Assembly: GCF_900103525.1 (NCBI RefSeq)
Contig: NZ_FNHN01000004.1
Coordinates: 186,001-250,000, forward strand
Origin: Bacillus sp. OK048
GTDB taxonomy: Bacteria; Bacillota; Bacilli; Bacillales; Cytobacillaceae
DNA: 64,000 nucleotides
Direction: 5' to 3'
Made by a program: the position numbers and the translations under genes. Of the stretch, positions 29,981-38,699 are shown one piece after another. The notes below the pieces were generated by a model. That model had not been told where the DNA came from. It saw nothing but the letters and a program-made list of their open reading frames with translations, and did no database searches. Numbering within the stretch: position 1 is the first letter of the stretch; each line of letters begins with the position of its first letter.

Positions 29981-30172
29981 TAAATAGACGGACAAATTCC
30001 GCTTAATTGGTAAATATTATTAAAAAGGGCTAAAATAGACGGAGAGATTCCGCCTATTGATTTAAAAAATTCAAAAATGGGGGATTTTTCTTTGCATAAT
30101 CGGAAAACCTCCGCTTATTTACCCTAAAACGAGCCCCATTCTGCATTTAACCGGAAAGTCTCCGCTTATATA
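29981..30172. repeat. Array of four CGGA-N5-TCCG palindromes (copy 1)
   Basis: CGGA-N5-TCCG occurs at 29989, 30040, 30101 and 30152, spaced 51, 61 and 51 bases. Flanks are partly conserved (AATAGAC or ATAATC before, CTTATT or CCTATT after). The 570-base region 29818-30388 holds nothing else clear apart from the MFS gene's leader. A second array with nearly the same spacing lies at 57.7 kb. Confidence 0.9.
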
Positions 30173-30388
30173 TACCTATAACGATGTCAATACGACTACT
30201 GTCATTTCGGCACGTATTTTAAGAAAGCCACCTGAAAACGGAGCCCTTTATCGAGTGGGATTGCACTGCTTTTTTATGTTAACAGGGAAATACTATGTTG
30301 AAACTTTTTAAAAGTCATTACATCTCAAAAGGGCCATTATTTGCTACTATTGATTAATAGTACTTAATCCAAGAGGAGATTGTATGTG

Positions 30389-31759
30389 ATGTCTGTAAAA
30401 AAAAATGTTCCATTAATTAAAAATCAAAATTTTCTTATCGTTGCTATTGCGTTAGGGGTAATATTAAACCCACTAAATACAACGATGATTACAGTTGCAT
30501 TGCCAGAGATAAAAAATGAGTTTTTGCTTTCCTCAAAAGATATTGCATGGTTGATTGCATCCTATTTTATAGTAAGTGCTGTTTTTCTACCACTTATCGG
30601 AAAATTCAGTGATTATTACGGAAGAAAAAAAATCTTTCTGTTTGGACTACTATTGGTAGGTATTTCTTCCTTTACCGCTCCATTATCACCGAATATGCCG
30701 TTTCTATTAGGAATGCGAACAATACAAGCAATCGGAACATCCGCTTTATATCCTGCTGGAATTGGAATTGTTCGTTCATATATTAAGAGAAATCAAAATA
30801 GAGTAATCGGTACTCTATCGGTATTTGCTACCACCTCGGCAGCATTTGGACCGACAATCAGTGGGCTGTTAATTCAACAGGGCGGCTGGCATGTTATCTT
30901 TTATGTTAATTTTCCAATTATCATTATTTCTGCCATTTTGGCTGCTCTTTCTATTCCGAATGATGAAAAGAGTACAAACAAAATTTTCAAGTGGGATGGC
31001 ATTGGGATAATTTTGTTTGGTCTTTTAATCTCTTTTTGGATGTATTTTTTCCAAACACTAGAAAGCGGTATAAATTTATGGGCATTAATCGGTTCTTCCG
31101 CGTTGACCTTTTTATTTTACTTCTTTGAAAAAAAGAAAGAAGAACCTTTTATCAATGTTATTTTCTTAAAGAAAAACCTCAATATTTCATCAGTGTATAT
31201 TCAATATATTTTTTCAACCGTGATATTTTTTTCCCTGCTGCTTTCAATGCCAATTTATTTACAGTCTGTATTAATGCTTAGTTCCAAACAAACGGGTATC
31301 ATTATGCTCTCTATTTCCATATTTGCCATGATTATTACGCCACTTGCAACGCGTTGGATTGAAAAGTCAGGATATAGAATCCCTTTACTAACAGGGGTGT
31401 TGATTGGAGTAGTTGGGGTTGCTTTATTACTGACAGTCAATTATAACTCTCCACTTTACTGGATATTTATTGTGTTATCGACCATCGGATTGAGTAATGG
31501 TATTCTAAACATAGGGTTACAAACTCTGCTCTATTCATTTGTTTCTGTATCGGAAAGTGGAACGGCTTCAGGTCTATTTATGACATCAAGATTCATAGGT
31601 AATATCCTTGCTTCCAGCATATTTGGTGTCATGTTTGCCACAGGAGTCAATGATACTAACCAAAATTGGATAACCATCATTTTAATCGTTGTGTCAATTA
31701 TTTTACTGCCAGGAATACTGTTCGTAACAAAAAACAAACCTGCAACAAATACTCCATAG
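30389..31759 (+). CDS. MFS multidrug-type transporter
   Basis: A 456-residue major facilitator with about 12-14 membrane helices. The motif A-like loop GKFSDYYGRKKIFLFGLLL follows helix 2. The N-terminal NPLNTTMITVALPEI (motif D1 of drug:H+ antiporters) is typical of the DHA2/EmrB-like group, and motif C is in GPTISGLLIQQGGWH. It is probably a proton-driven exporter; the substrate is unknown. GAGGAG lies seven bases before GTG 30386 and ten before ATG 30389, so either may start. It is monocistronic with its own terminator. Confidence 0.85.
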   Translation: MSVKKNVPLIKNQNFLIVAIALGVILNPLNTTMITVALPEIKNEFLLSSKDIAWLIASYFIVSAVFLPLIGKFSDYYGRKKIFLFGLLLVGISSFTAPLSPNMPFLLGMRTIQAIGTSALYPAGIGIVRSYIKRNQNRVIGTLSVFATTSAAFGPTISGLLIQQGGWHVIFYVNFPIIIISAILAALSIPNDEKSTNKIFKWDGIGIILFGLLISFWMYFFQTLESGINLWALIGSSALTFLFYFFEKKKEEPFINVIFLKKNLNISSVYIQYIFSTVIFFSLLLSMPIYLQSVLMLSSKQTGIIMLSISIFAMIITPLATRWIEKSGYRIPLLTGVLIGVVGVALLLTVNYNSPLYWIFIVLSTIGLSNGILNIGLQTLLYSFVSVSESGTASGLFMTSRFIGNILASSIFGVMFATGVNDTNQNWITIILIVVSIILLPGILFVTKNKPATNTP

Positions 31760-31765
31760 CTTATT

Positions 31766-31799
31766 AAAAAGCAATGCGAATTCGCATTGCTTTTTTGTT
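31766..31799 (+). terminator. Terminator after the MFS gene
   Basis: AAAAAGCAATGCGAATTC / GAATTCGCATTGCTTTTTT, a near-perfect palindrome with a T run. Confidence 0.92.
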
Positions 31800-31873
31800 T
31801 TAATAGCTCCAAAAGGATAGCTTAAGGATCCGCAAATCAGTTCATCCATTTGGCTTAATGTTTCCCCTTTCTC

Positions 31874-32494
31874 CTAATCCAAATGGAATACAATTTCAAG
31901 ACCAGTTGATTTACCCTTATAAAAGTCATGAAATTCTTTAAAAACTAGCTTAAGTCCAGAAGGGTCATCTGGAATGGGAGGAGATACAATATAATTTTGA
32001 CGGAAGTGTCCATCAGAACCGCTTCCACTGTCTTGTCGACATTCGTAGTTTTCTCCTAAACTTAGCTCTAGAAATGGGTGATGACTCATGTGCCGCAAGT
32101 GGCGATGATTATCTATATCATCAGTCTTTTCTTCCCAATCAATATTTAATTGGACTATGCTGGCATTTTCAAATTGACGAATAAAAGTTATCGTGTACAA
32201 CCTATCATTTTTTTCAATCGATTTTAGGATGGGTAAATGCTTAATAAAATTCTCTGGTTCAACCCGAGGTTTAAATTCCTCTTCCATTCTTAATGTCGAA
32301 AATATCGAATTTAATACATCCTCATATTGATCGTACTTTTTTGCCCATTTCGCGATTTGTTCTGTCGGAGGAAATCCTGGATTATTGTTTGCTATATCCT
32401 TTCTCTCCTTCAGTAATGCACAGATTTGTTCATCAATTGGAAGGACCCGTTCATCATAATGTTCAGTTGGCCGTTCAAAAGGCATTCGCTTCAT
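31874..32494 (-). CDS. Conserved hypothetical protein with a chorismate-mutase-like N-terminal helix
   Basis: A 206-residue soluble protein. Near the start, LPIDEQICALLKERKDIANNN resembles the first helix of AroQ chorismate mutases (IDxQIxxLLxER), but the other catalytic helices are not evident, so no enzyme activity is assigned. The rest is mixed alpha/beta with a His-rich stretch (HRHLRHMSHHPFLEL). The start at 32494 follows GGAGGGG; an ATG/GTG five codons upstream is too close. Function unknown. Confidence 0.6.
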   Translation of the reverse strand: MKRMPFERPTEHYDERVLPIDEQICALLKERKDIANNNPGFPPTEQIAKWAKKYDQYEDVLNSIFSTLRMEEEFKPRVEPENFIKHLPILKSIEKNDRLYTITFIRQFENASIVQLNIDWEEKTDDIDNHRHLRHMSHHPFLELSLGENYECRQDSGSGSDGHFRQNYIVSPPIPDDPSGLKLVFKEFHDFYKGKSTGLEIVFHLD

Positions 32495-32540
32495 TAATAA
32501 CCCCTCCATCTTAAAAAATGTCCTAATACCGTTTTCTCAT

Positions 32541-32927
32541 TTATTTATTCTTTTTACTTTTTGCTTCTGTTTTCTTCTTATTTTCAGCAACACGAAATTT
32601 AACGATTTCACTAATTACTCCATATGGTATCGGTTTATCTTTAGGAAACTGAACCGCCCCTTTTGAACTTTTATATTCAGATAATTCCTGTTTAAATGCC
32701 TCAATCCCACTTGGAGCAGGATAAAATCCTATATGATTTTTATTGGCTGCGAAATGCACTAGATTTCCATGTAGATAAAAAGTAGGCATTTGATAACTTA
32801 TTTTTTCTACCGCCTCTGGTGCCGACTCCTTTATTACACTCCTTACCTTTTGTAGGACTTCTTGAACTTCAATTGGAAATTGGACTATGTATTCATCGAT
32901 TGAATTAATTGTTTTGTTAGTTTCCAT
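32541..32927 (-). CDS. DUF1801 (YdhG-like) family protein
   Basis: A 128-residue protein with the DUF1801 pattern: INSIDEYIVQFPIEVQEVLQ, ISYQMPTFYLHGNLVHFAA, KNHIGFYPAPSGIEAF and a Lys-rich tail. Relatives include B. subtilis YdhG, described as a frataxin-like iron chaperone; whether this protein binds iron is not shown here. The start at 32927 is set by AAAGGAG. Confidence 0.8.
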   Translation of the reverse strand: METNKTINSIDEYIVQFPIEVQEVLQKVRSVIKESAPEAVEKISYQMPTFYLHGNLVHFAANKNHIGFYPAPSGIEAFKQELSEYKSSKGAVQFPKDKPIPYGVISEIVKFRVAENKKKTEAKSKKNK

Positions 32928-32966
32928 GATTGCTCCTTTCGTATTCAAATTTCACCACTTACTATA

Positions 32967-34025
32967 TTATTGCTCAATCCAAAATCTCTTAATAATATTT
33001 CCATCATCTTCGATAAAGTCTGAATCTGGAATACCTCCGTTATTAATAATCGTTTTAAAGGAGCCAGTATTATCTTCATTACACACCACAAGAGCTTTTC
33101 TAATTCCTAACTCTTTAGCTTTTTCAAGTGATAGTGACAATAATTTGGTCGCATAACCTTTCCTTCGCTCTGAAGGACGAATACCATAACCAATATGTCC
33201 ACCACTATTTAATAAAAACTCCGTTAATTGATGTCTAATATTCACCACACCTAGTATTCTCTTATCTTGGTTTATTAGCCAAAATGTCGAATCTGGAACC
33301 CATCCTTGAGGAAGGTTCTCGCCTTGCTCATTATCATTTAAAAATTGGACCATTGCTTCAAAGTTTGATGGATCTTTTTTAATAACCCAAGGTACCATAC
33401 TCTCTTTGCTTTCTACCCATTCGTTATAGAATGAGAGGTATTCATCCTTTAACGCGGCCGTTGGTTTAATCAAGGATAGTTGATATTCCATTAACACTCT
33501 TTCATAGGAAACCGTTTCGTTCTCTATTTTTAAAAGAAAGACATCCGGATTACGTAAACTTCTCCAATCTTCGAAACCGAATTGATTATTATAATGATTT
33601 AAAAGTAATGACAATAAATTTCCATGAGTAACAATAATCGTATTTTGAGTTGCAGACTCCCTAACATCCTCTACAACTTCTACAATTCGTTTCATCGCTT
33701 CCTTACTTGACTCCCCGCCCTCGAATTTCAAATCCTGATTATCAAAGGTGTCTTTTAGTTTTTCAAGCCAATCGTCAAGGTTCTGATTACTTAATACTCG
33801 TTCTGTTAAGAGCTCATTTTTTTCAATCTCAAGATTCATTCTTTTTGCAAGTGGTTCAACCGTTTGAACAGCGCGCTTATAAGGACTAGAGATAATGCGG
33901 TCTATTGAAATATCTCTAAAAAATTCGGATAAATGGGTAGCTTGTTTGAAACCATTGTCTGTTAGTGTTGCCTCCGCTGGCTGCCCTCCAGCCTCACAAT
34001 GCCTGATAAGATAAATGTTCTTCAT
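32967..34025 (-). CDS. Histidine phosphatase - GNAT acetyltransferase fusion
   Basis: A 352-residue two-domain protein. Residues 1-185 form a histidine phosphatase (phosphoglycerate-mutase-like) domain with the catalytic LIRHCEA (Cys replaces the usual Gly of RHG), an SSPYKRAVQT second-Arg motif and IVTHGNLLS with the second His. Residues ~190-352 form a GNAT N-acetyltransferase with the acetyl-CoA loop IRPSERRKGYATKLL and ALVVCNEDNTGSFKT. Both motif sets look functional and no stop or frameshift separates them. The ATG at 34025 follows AGGAGA. Substrates are unknown. Confidence 0.82.
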   Translation of the reverse strand: MKNIYLIRHCEAGGQPAEATLTDNGFKQATHLSEFFRDISIDRIISSPYKRAVQTVEPLAKRMNLEIEKNELLTERVLSNQNLDDWLEKLKDTFDNQDLKFEGGESSKEAMKRIVEVVEDVRESATQNTIIVTHGNLLSLLLNHYNNQFGFEDWRSLRNPDVFLLKIENETVSYERVLMEYQLSLIKPTAALKDEYLSFYNEWVESKESMVPWVIKKDPSNFEAMVQFLNDNEQGENLPQGWVPDSTFWLINQDKRILGVVNIRHQLTEFLLNSGGHIGYGIRPSERRKGYATKLLSLSLEKAKELGIRKALVVCNEDNTGSFKTIINNGGIPDSDFIEDDGNIIKRFWIEQ

Positions 34026-34037
34026 CACACTTCTCTC

Positions 34038-34457
34038 CTATTCTTCAAATGTCTTTCTGAACCCGTAAAATGGACGATAGCCCTGATCTTCATAAAATGT
34101 ATGTGAGGTACTAGAAGCAAGAAGTTCCATTCTAGTTTTGGGATACAGACCATGGACGTGCTGAAGTAACTCTTTCCCAAGACCTAATCCCCGATACTTC
34201 TTATCTATTAATAATTCACAAATAAATAGAGTGATATGCCTGTCGGTAAGACCTCTAATATAACCCACTATTTCGCCACCTTCGACTTCAACAACGAAGG
34301 ATACATTTGAATTTTCCCATGCTTCCTTCGTATCTTCGATCTTTTCTACTAAGTTATTCCATCCCTCTTCCTGGTTTAACTCTTGAATTCTAGGAAAATC
34401 ACTTTCCTGATACCGACGAATATGTATTGATGTTTTATTTTGTATGTTTAGATTCAT
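34038..34457 (-). CDS. GNAT family N-acetyltransferase
   Basis: A 139-residue single-domain GNAT. The beta4-alpha3 acetyl-CoA signature is LLIDKKYRGLGLGKELLQHV, followed by ASSTSHTFYEDQGYRPF. The start at 34457 follows GAGGTG; ten upstream in-frame codons are excluded. It lies 12 bases before the phosphatase-GNAT fusion, probably in one operon. The substrate is unknown. Confidence 0.82.
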   Translation of the reverse strand: MNLNIQNKTSIHIRRYQESDFPRIQELNQEEGWNNLVEKIEDTKEAWENSNVSFVVEVEGGEIVGYIRGLTDRHITLFICELLIDKKYRGLGLGKELLQHVHGLYPKTRMELLASSTSHTFYEDQGYRPFYGFRKTFEE

Positions 34458-34516
34458 TTGATGACACCTCGTTAAAATGGTTACCATTTAATATCAGCCA
34501 CGGAACGACTTTCATT

Positions 34517-34549
34517 CTAAAAAGCCTCACCTCCTTTGGAAGTAAGGCT
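34517..34549 (-). terminator. Terminator after the VOC gene
   Basis: On the minus strand AGCCTTACTTCC / GGAGGTGAGGCT followed by TTTTT. Confidence 0.8.
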
Positions 34550-34558
34550 CTCTATCAT

Positions 34559-34990
34559 TTATTCTATGATTAACATATCATTTTCATCAAATTTCCAGCT
34601 TTCAGCATAAGCAACTTCCCAATAGTACCCATCTGGATCTGAAAAATAGCCGCTATATCCTCCCCAAAAAACCCGTTGAGGAGCTTTTTTTATTGTTCCT
34701 CCTGCTTGTTCTACCTTTTCAAAAATTTGATCAACCTCTTGTGCCGATTTTGCATTATAAGCGAGAGTAATACCAGAAAAACCTTTTCCTACAGGAGGCT
34801 CATGTTCATTGATATCCTTTGCTAATTCCTCTAATGGATATAAAGCTAATTTTGTTCCCCCATTTTTAAAGAACACAATTCCTGGATTTTCTTCATTTAC
34901 TGATGTTTCAAAACCAAGTCCATCTCGATAAAATTTAAGTGAATGAGAGATGTCTTTTACTCCCATAGTAATTAAATTAATTCTGTTCAT
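34559..34990 (-). CDS. VOC family (glyoxalase/bleomycin-resistance-like) protein
   Basis: A 143-residue vicinal-oxygen-chelate fold. HSLKFYRDGLGFETS opens the first betaalphabetabetabeta module and GGYSGYFSDPDGYYWEVAY closes the second with the C-terminal metal Glu. Substrates vary widely (lyases, dioxygenases, drug binding), so no specific reaction is assigned. AGGAGG precedes ATG. Confidence 0.85.
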   Translation of the reverse strand: MNRINLITMGVKDISHSLKFYRDGLGFETSVNEENPGIVFFKNGGTKLALYPLEELAKDINEHEPPVGKGFSGITLAYNAKSAQEVDQIFEKVEQAGGTIKKAPQRVFWGGYSGYFSDPDGYYWEVAYAESWKFDENDMLIIE

Positions 34991-35006
34991 ATTTAAATCC
35001 TCCTAT

Positions 35007-35435
35007 TTAATCTATTGTTGCTGCTTCTTTCTTTATTAATTCTTGAATTTCCTCACTCCCAATTTTCTCATTTTTCTTTTTGTCTGCTATATACACTTTA
35101 TCGTTTGCAACAACCATGAGGGAGGACGGGTAGCCTTTTACTGCATATACAATCGTATTCTTTTCTAAATAAGCTGCATCGCCATTTCTCATCTTATGAT
35201 CACTGCAGGCATTGTCCGCCATTTTATACGTTACTTTTCCGACTTGCTCTCCTTTTTCAATGCTCGTGCTTAATGGTTCATCTGGTGCTTCTTCGAAATG
35301 GTGTTGATAGGTGACGTCATCAATCTTTAACAAATCAACCCACTCAATGGCTCCATCTGGGCAGCCTATATCAAGCGGTGAATTACAGGAGGTTAAAAAT
35401 GTTAAAAAGAATATCAGTACAGTTAACTTATTCAT
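35007..35435 (-). CDS. Putative lipoprotein of unknown function
   Basis: A 142-residue exported protein with lipobox LTSC (lipidated Cys17). The mature part is hydrophilic with two further cysteines (Cys near residue 25 in DIGCPDG and one in NACSDHK). It lies 16 bases upstream of the VOC gene and is probably co-transcribed. No family is recognised. Confidence 0.65.
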   Translation of the reverse strand: MNKLTVLIFFLTFLTSCNSPLDIGCPDGAIEWVDLLKIDDVTYQHHFEEAPDEPLSTSIEKGEQVGKVTYKMADNACSDHKMRNGDAAYLEKNTIVYAVKGYPSSLMVVANDKVYIADKKKNEKIGSEEIQELIKKEAATID

Positions 35436-35518
35436 CCAACCATCACACCTCTTTGTGTAACAAATTCAGCATTTTATCCTGTTAATCCTTCCCGTAAAAA
35501 ACGTATTTACCATATTTC

Positions 35519-35548
35519 TTACAGAACATTTGTATTGTATGGTACAAT
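35519..35548 (+). promoter_or_regulatory. Promoter of maa
   Basis: TTACAG and TACAAT with an 18-base spacer, ending 35 bases before the ATG. Confidence 0.55.
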
Positions 35549-35582
35549 CGTTTTTAATATCAATTAAACGAGGAGCCCAACA

Positions 35583-36143
35583 ATGAAAACTGAAAAAGAA
35601 AAAATGATCGCTGGTGAACTTTATCTGGCAGCAGATCCACAATTACTAGAAGAACGATTAAACGCTAGAAGACTAACTAGGTTATACAATCAAACTATTG
35701 AAACGGACGAAACAAAAAGGACAGAACTTTTAAAAGAACTGTTCGGCTCCACTGGAGAAAATCTTTACATAGAGCCAACATTCCGCTGTGATTATGGGTA
35801 CAACATTCATGTTGGCGAGAATTTTTATGCTAATTTTGATTGTGTATTATTAGATGTTTGTGAAATCCGCATCGGCGATAACTGCTTTATTGCCCCTGGT
35901 GTACATATCTATACAGCAACACATCCGCTACATCCAACCGAAAGAATATCTGGAGCTGAATATGGAATTCCGGTACATATCGGTGACAACGTCTGGATAG
36001 GTGGTAGTGCGGTTCTTAATCCTGGAGTTAAAATAGGTAACAATGTAGTGATTGCATCAGGTGCAGTCGTAACAAAAGATGTGCCGGATAATGTGGTCGT
36101 CGGAGGAAACCCTGCAAAAATTATTAAAGAAATTAAGGTATAG
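35583..36143 (+). CDS. maa: Maltose/sugar O-acetyltransferase
   Basis: A 186-residue left-handed beta-helix (hexapeptide-repeat) acetyltransferase of the Maa/LacA family, which transfers acetyl from acetyl-CoA to a sugar hydroxyl. The N-terminal Mac domain is [20 protein letters not shown]; the catalytic His is in TATHPLHP; hexapeptide turns run from [14 protein letters not shown] to [20 protein letters not shown] precedes ATG. It is monocistronic. Confidence 0.88.
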   Translation: MKTEKEKMIAGELYLAADPQLLEERLNARRLTRLYNQTIETDETKRTELLKELFGSTGENLYIEPTFRCDYGYNIHVGENFYANFDCVLLDVCEIRIGDNCFIAPGVHIYTATHPLHPTERISGAEYGIPVHIGDNVWIGGSAVLNPGVKIGNNVVIASGAVVTKDVPDNVVVGGNPAKIIKEIKV

Positions 36144-36160
36144 ATAGCTGTTACTTTAAT

Positions 36161-36880
36161 TCACTCTCTACCTAAAGAAAAACCATCAAAAAGCCGTCCT
36201 CCATGTGGTTTCAGGATATTATCTACCAATTGAATAATTTTACTTTTATCACCGGTTTTATAAAAAATATCAAAAACCTCGACTAAAAGTTCTGCAAACT
36301 TTTCGTCGTATTGTCTTAATGATCTTATTACCCATTTAGAGGTACCAACCCATTTACAATTTGTTCTTAAAACAAATTCACTTACCAATTCAACAAGTGC
36401 ATTAGCAATAAATATTTCTTCTGCCCTATTTGAACAGCCAATGAAATCATCAAGTACATCTGTAATGAAGTATCTCTTTATGTTAATCGTTTCTTGGGTC
36501 CATTTTGCTGGACCCTTTTGTAATAACTCTCTAGCCTCATGTTTTATAAAGTCAATTATTCCATTGTCTTTCAAGACAACCCCTTCGGAAACCATCCTCG
36601 GCATCGAAGGTCTTGCTCTTTCATAGTCACTTTCAAAAAAATGCTTATAAGAGATTAAGTTATGTACAAAAACTTCTATATTCCAACCAAAATCAAAGAT
36701 TGACTCTCTATATGACGATTTGACATTCTTATCAAAAATAACAATATCAAGATCAGATGTTTCTGTCGCTTGTCCTCGAACAACACTTCCAGCTAAAAGT
36801 GCTCCATCACAGTTCGGGAATTGCTTTTGAATAAACAATTTTGCAGATTCCTTTGGATTCAGCTTTTCCATCCTTCTCAT
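36161..36880 (-). CDS. Nucleotidyltransferase-domain protein
   Basis: A 239-residue protein of the polymerase-beta superfamily. ALLAGSVVRGQATETSDLDIVIF contains the GS and DxD metal-binding motif, with a third carboxylate in WNIEVFVHN. Aminoglycoside nucleotidyltransferases and related enzymes share this layout, but resistance cannot be claimed. The ATG overlaps the stop of the upstream acetyltransferase (ATGA-type overlap). Confidence 0.75.
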   Translation of the reverse strand: MRRMEKLNPKESAKLFIQKQFPNCDGALLAGSVVRGQATETSDLDIVIFDKNVKSSYRESIFDFGWNIEVFVHNLISYKHFFESDYERARPSMPRMVSEGVVLKDNGIIDFIKHEARELLQKGPAKWTQETINIKRYFITDVLDDFIGCSNRAEEIFIANALVELVSEFVLRTNCKWVGTSKWVIRSLRQYDEKFAELLVEVFDIFYKTGDKSKIIQLVDNILKPHGGRLFDGFSLGRE

Positions 36881-37362
36881 TCCATCACCTTTGACATAAT
36901 TTTTTTGAAAAATATTAAAGTTGTATTTTCATTTAACTTCTTTTTAACATCTGTTTTAATATAACCCATTTTTTCATACAAATAGCAGTTACGCTCTTCC
37001 TCTAAGATGGTTGCTAATTCCCAACTAGTTGCTTGTGGAAACATCTCTTCAAGTAACGTTATTGCCTTCTGGGCAATCCCTTTCCTTTGAAAGTCTGGAA
37101 GAATAAACATGGGACTTATCCAAAATTGTACGCCCTCTTTCCAGAGAATACTGATAGCACCCACCAGTTTGTTATCCACTATAATTCTATAAAATCCACC
37201 ATTAGGATTATTAATTCTAGTAATTACACGTTCAATAGTTTCGTTAGCCGGATTTGTATGGTAATCCTGATATTTCTCCAATAAGGGCATAAAAGCCATG
37301 ACCTGTATATCAAAAATAGCCTGTGCATCTGAATTTGTTGCTTTCACTAATTTAATGTCCAT
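36877..37362 (-). CDS. GNAT family N-acetyltransferase
   Basis: A 161-residue GNAT domain with the acetyl-CoA loop PMFILPDFQRKGIAQKAITLLEE and the C-terminal ERNCYLYEKMGYIKT. ATG 37362 is preferred over GTG 37371 by position relative to AGGATG. It is coupled to the nucleotidyltransferase gene, suggesting a shared small-molecule modification role (inference). Confidence 0.82.
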   Translation of the reverse strand: MDIKLVKATNSDAQAIFDIQVMAFMPLLEKYQDYHTNPANETIERVITRINNPNGGFYRIIVDNKLVGAISILWKEGVQFWISPMFILPDFQRKGIAQKAITLLEEMFPQATSWELATILEEERNCYLYEKMGYIKTDVKKKLNENTTLIFFKKIMSKVME

Positions 37363-37379
37363 TGCCTCCACATCCTGTT

Positions 37380-38003
37380 CTATGTAAAATTAACAGATTC
37401 CCGATGAGAAATATCTCCTTCTAACACCATTCTGAATCCGTTTTCAGTCAATTCTACAACTGTAAGACTCGTATCGTGTATATAAGGTGGCCCCCATAAA
37501 GTATCAATTGATGTATCCTTAAATATGGAAAATAAACATTTTATAACGATTGAATGCGTTACAATCAATATATTACCAGATTGGTACTCTTTTTTTATCC
37601 TATTTAACACCTTACGTACTCTTTCTCTCGTTTGTTCAAACGTCTCGGCACCATCACGCAAAAATAAATGTGGAGCATTCCAGAAGGCATCATATTCTAA
37701 TGGATACTTTTCTTTAATGGATGTATGAGTACTCCCTTCCCAGTCACCCATATTAATTTCCTTTAGATTTTCATCATTAATGATTGGAATATCTCTATCC
37801 CCACAAATCAACTCTGTGGTAGCTTTTGTCCTTCCACTGGGACTTGAAAAAATGGCTACAAACTCTGTTTCCTTCAGTCTTTCACCTAAAGAAATAGCAT
37901 TATTTATTCCATTTTCCGTTAGACTAGAATCCAACCAGCCTTGTATTCTTCTTTCATTGTTCCACTCTGTTTCCCCATGCCTTGTTATGTATAATGTGAT
38001 CAT
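37380..38003 (-). CDS. Histidine phosphatase family protein (GpmB-like)
   Basis: A 207-residue phosphatase. The RHG signature YITRHGETEWN contains the phospho-accepting His; SSPSGRTKATTELI, the acid residue region LKEINMGDWEG and IVTHSIVIKCL supply the rest of the site. It could act on sugar phosphates, cofactors or nucleotides. The ATG at 38003 follows AGGG. It is 17 bases before the GNAT gene. Confidence 0.85.
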   Translation of the reverse strand: MITLYITRHGETEWNNERRIQGWLDSSLTENGINNAISLGERLKETEFVAIFSSPSGRTKATTELICGDRDIPIINDENLKEINMGDWEGSTHTSIKEKYPLEYDAFWNAPHLFLRDGAETFEQTRERVRKVLNRIKKEYQSGNILIVTHSIVIKCLFSIFKDTSIDTLWGPPYIHDTSLTVVELTENGFRMVLEGDISHRESVNFT

Positions 38004-38029
38004 TAACATCCCTACTTTTTTTTACTTTT

Positions 38030-38458
38030 TTAAGAAAGATATTCGTTTATGGTTTCTCTAAGTTTTCTTTCCGTCTCTTTTAACTTCGTTTCATCTTCTA
38101 TGTATTCTGCTTCATCATTTGAATAGAAAGTAGCAAATGATTGATCTTTATATCTAGGTACTACGTGCATATGATAATGCGTTAATTCATTAAAAATTCC
38201 GCCATTTTGACATATAGTGATTCCATCCGGATTAAACAATTTTTTTATTGCTTTAGATAAAAGAATCGACGCCTTCATAATTGATTTTGCAGTGACTTCA
38301 TCAAGTTCATCATGGTCATAAAGATGTTTCTTAGGCAAAATTAACACATGATCCTCGTTGTATGGTTCATGATCTAAAAAACAGCAAACAAAATCATCTT
38401 CGAAAACTATATGAACTGGCAGCTTTTTATTAGCCAAATTACATCCTAAGCATTCCAT
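38030..38458 (-). CDS. HIT family hydrolase
   Basis: A 142-residue histidine-triad protein. LTHYHMHVVPRYKD is the HxHxHxx nucleotide hydrolase/transferase site, and the N-terminal MECLGCNLANKKLPVHIVFED carries a CxxC pair common in Firmicute HIT proteins. The start at 38458 is chosen for that typical N-terminus and AAAGG upstream. It is first in a run of four minus-strand genes. Confidence 0.85.
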   Translation of the reverse strand: MECLGCNLANKKLPVHIVFEDDFVCCFLDHEPYNEDHVLILPKKHLYDHDELDEVTAKSIMKASILLSKAIKKLFNPDGITICQNGGIFNELTHYHMHVVPRYKDQSFATFYSNDEAEYIEDETKLKETERKLRETINEYLS

Positions 38459-38523
38459 ATTTTCACAACCTTTAAATTCTACTATTTCCACTTTAACAAA
38501 AAAAAGGCCGATACTCTCGACAT

Positions 38524-38619
38524 TTATAATAAATTTTGTAGCATTTCTAAAATGTATATAATAAATTGATAAATCAGAGTAAATAACTGTTTAATAAATT
38601 CAAACAATGAATCAAGCAT
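38524..38619 (-). CDS. 31-residue hydrophobic peptide
   Basis: ATG at 38619 with AGGAAG eight bases upstream opens 31 codons ending TAA. The peptide (MLDSLFEFIKQLFTLIYQFI followed by IYILEMLQNLL) is almost entirely hydrophobic with two acidic and one basic residue near the start, as in small membrane peptides or type I toxins. Two tight hairpins lie just upstream. It matches no peptide I know, and coding is inferred from frame, ribosome site and leader only. Confidence 0.45.
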   Translation of the reverse strand: MLDSLFEFIKQLFTLIYQFIIYILEMLQNLL

Positions 38620-38640
38620 CAAGCACACTTCCTTCCAAAT

Positions 38641-38699
38641 AGGAAAAAGCGTTTTTACTTTTTCCTCGTCCTATATTATTTAATGCGTTTTAGGACGAG
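38641..38699 (-). promoter_or_regulatory. Two-hairpin leader of the small peptide gene
   Basis: CTCGTCCTA / TAGGACGAG (arms at 38665-38673 and 38691-38699) and AGGAAAAAG / CTTTTTCCT (38641-38649 and 38658-38666). The two stems share the bases at 38665-38666, so full formation of one shortens the other. On the minus strand they precede the ribosome site by a few bases, which suggests translational or transcriptional control. Confidence 0.5.

Noticed and set aside
36161..36880. Aminoglycoside resistance gene
   Set aside because: The nucleotidyltransferase fold is shared by many enzymes; nothing in the sequence shows antibiotic specificity.
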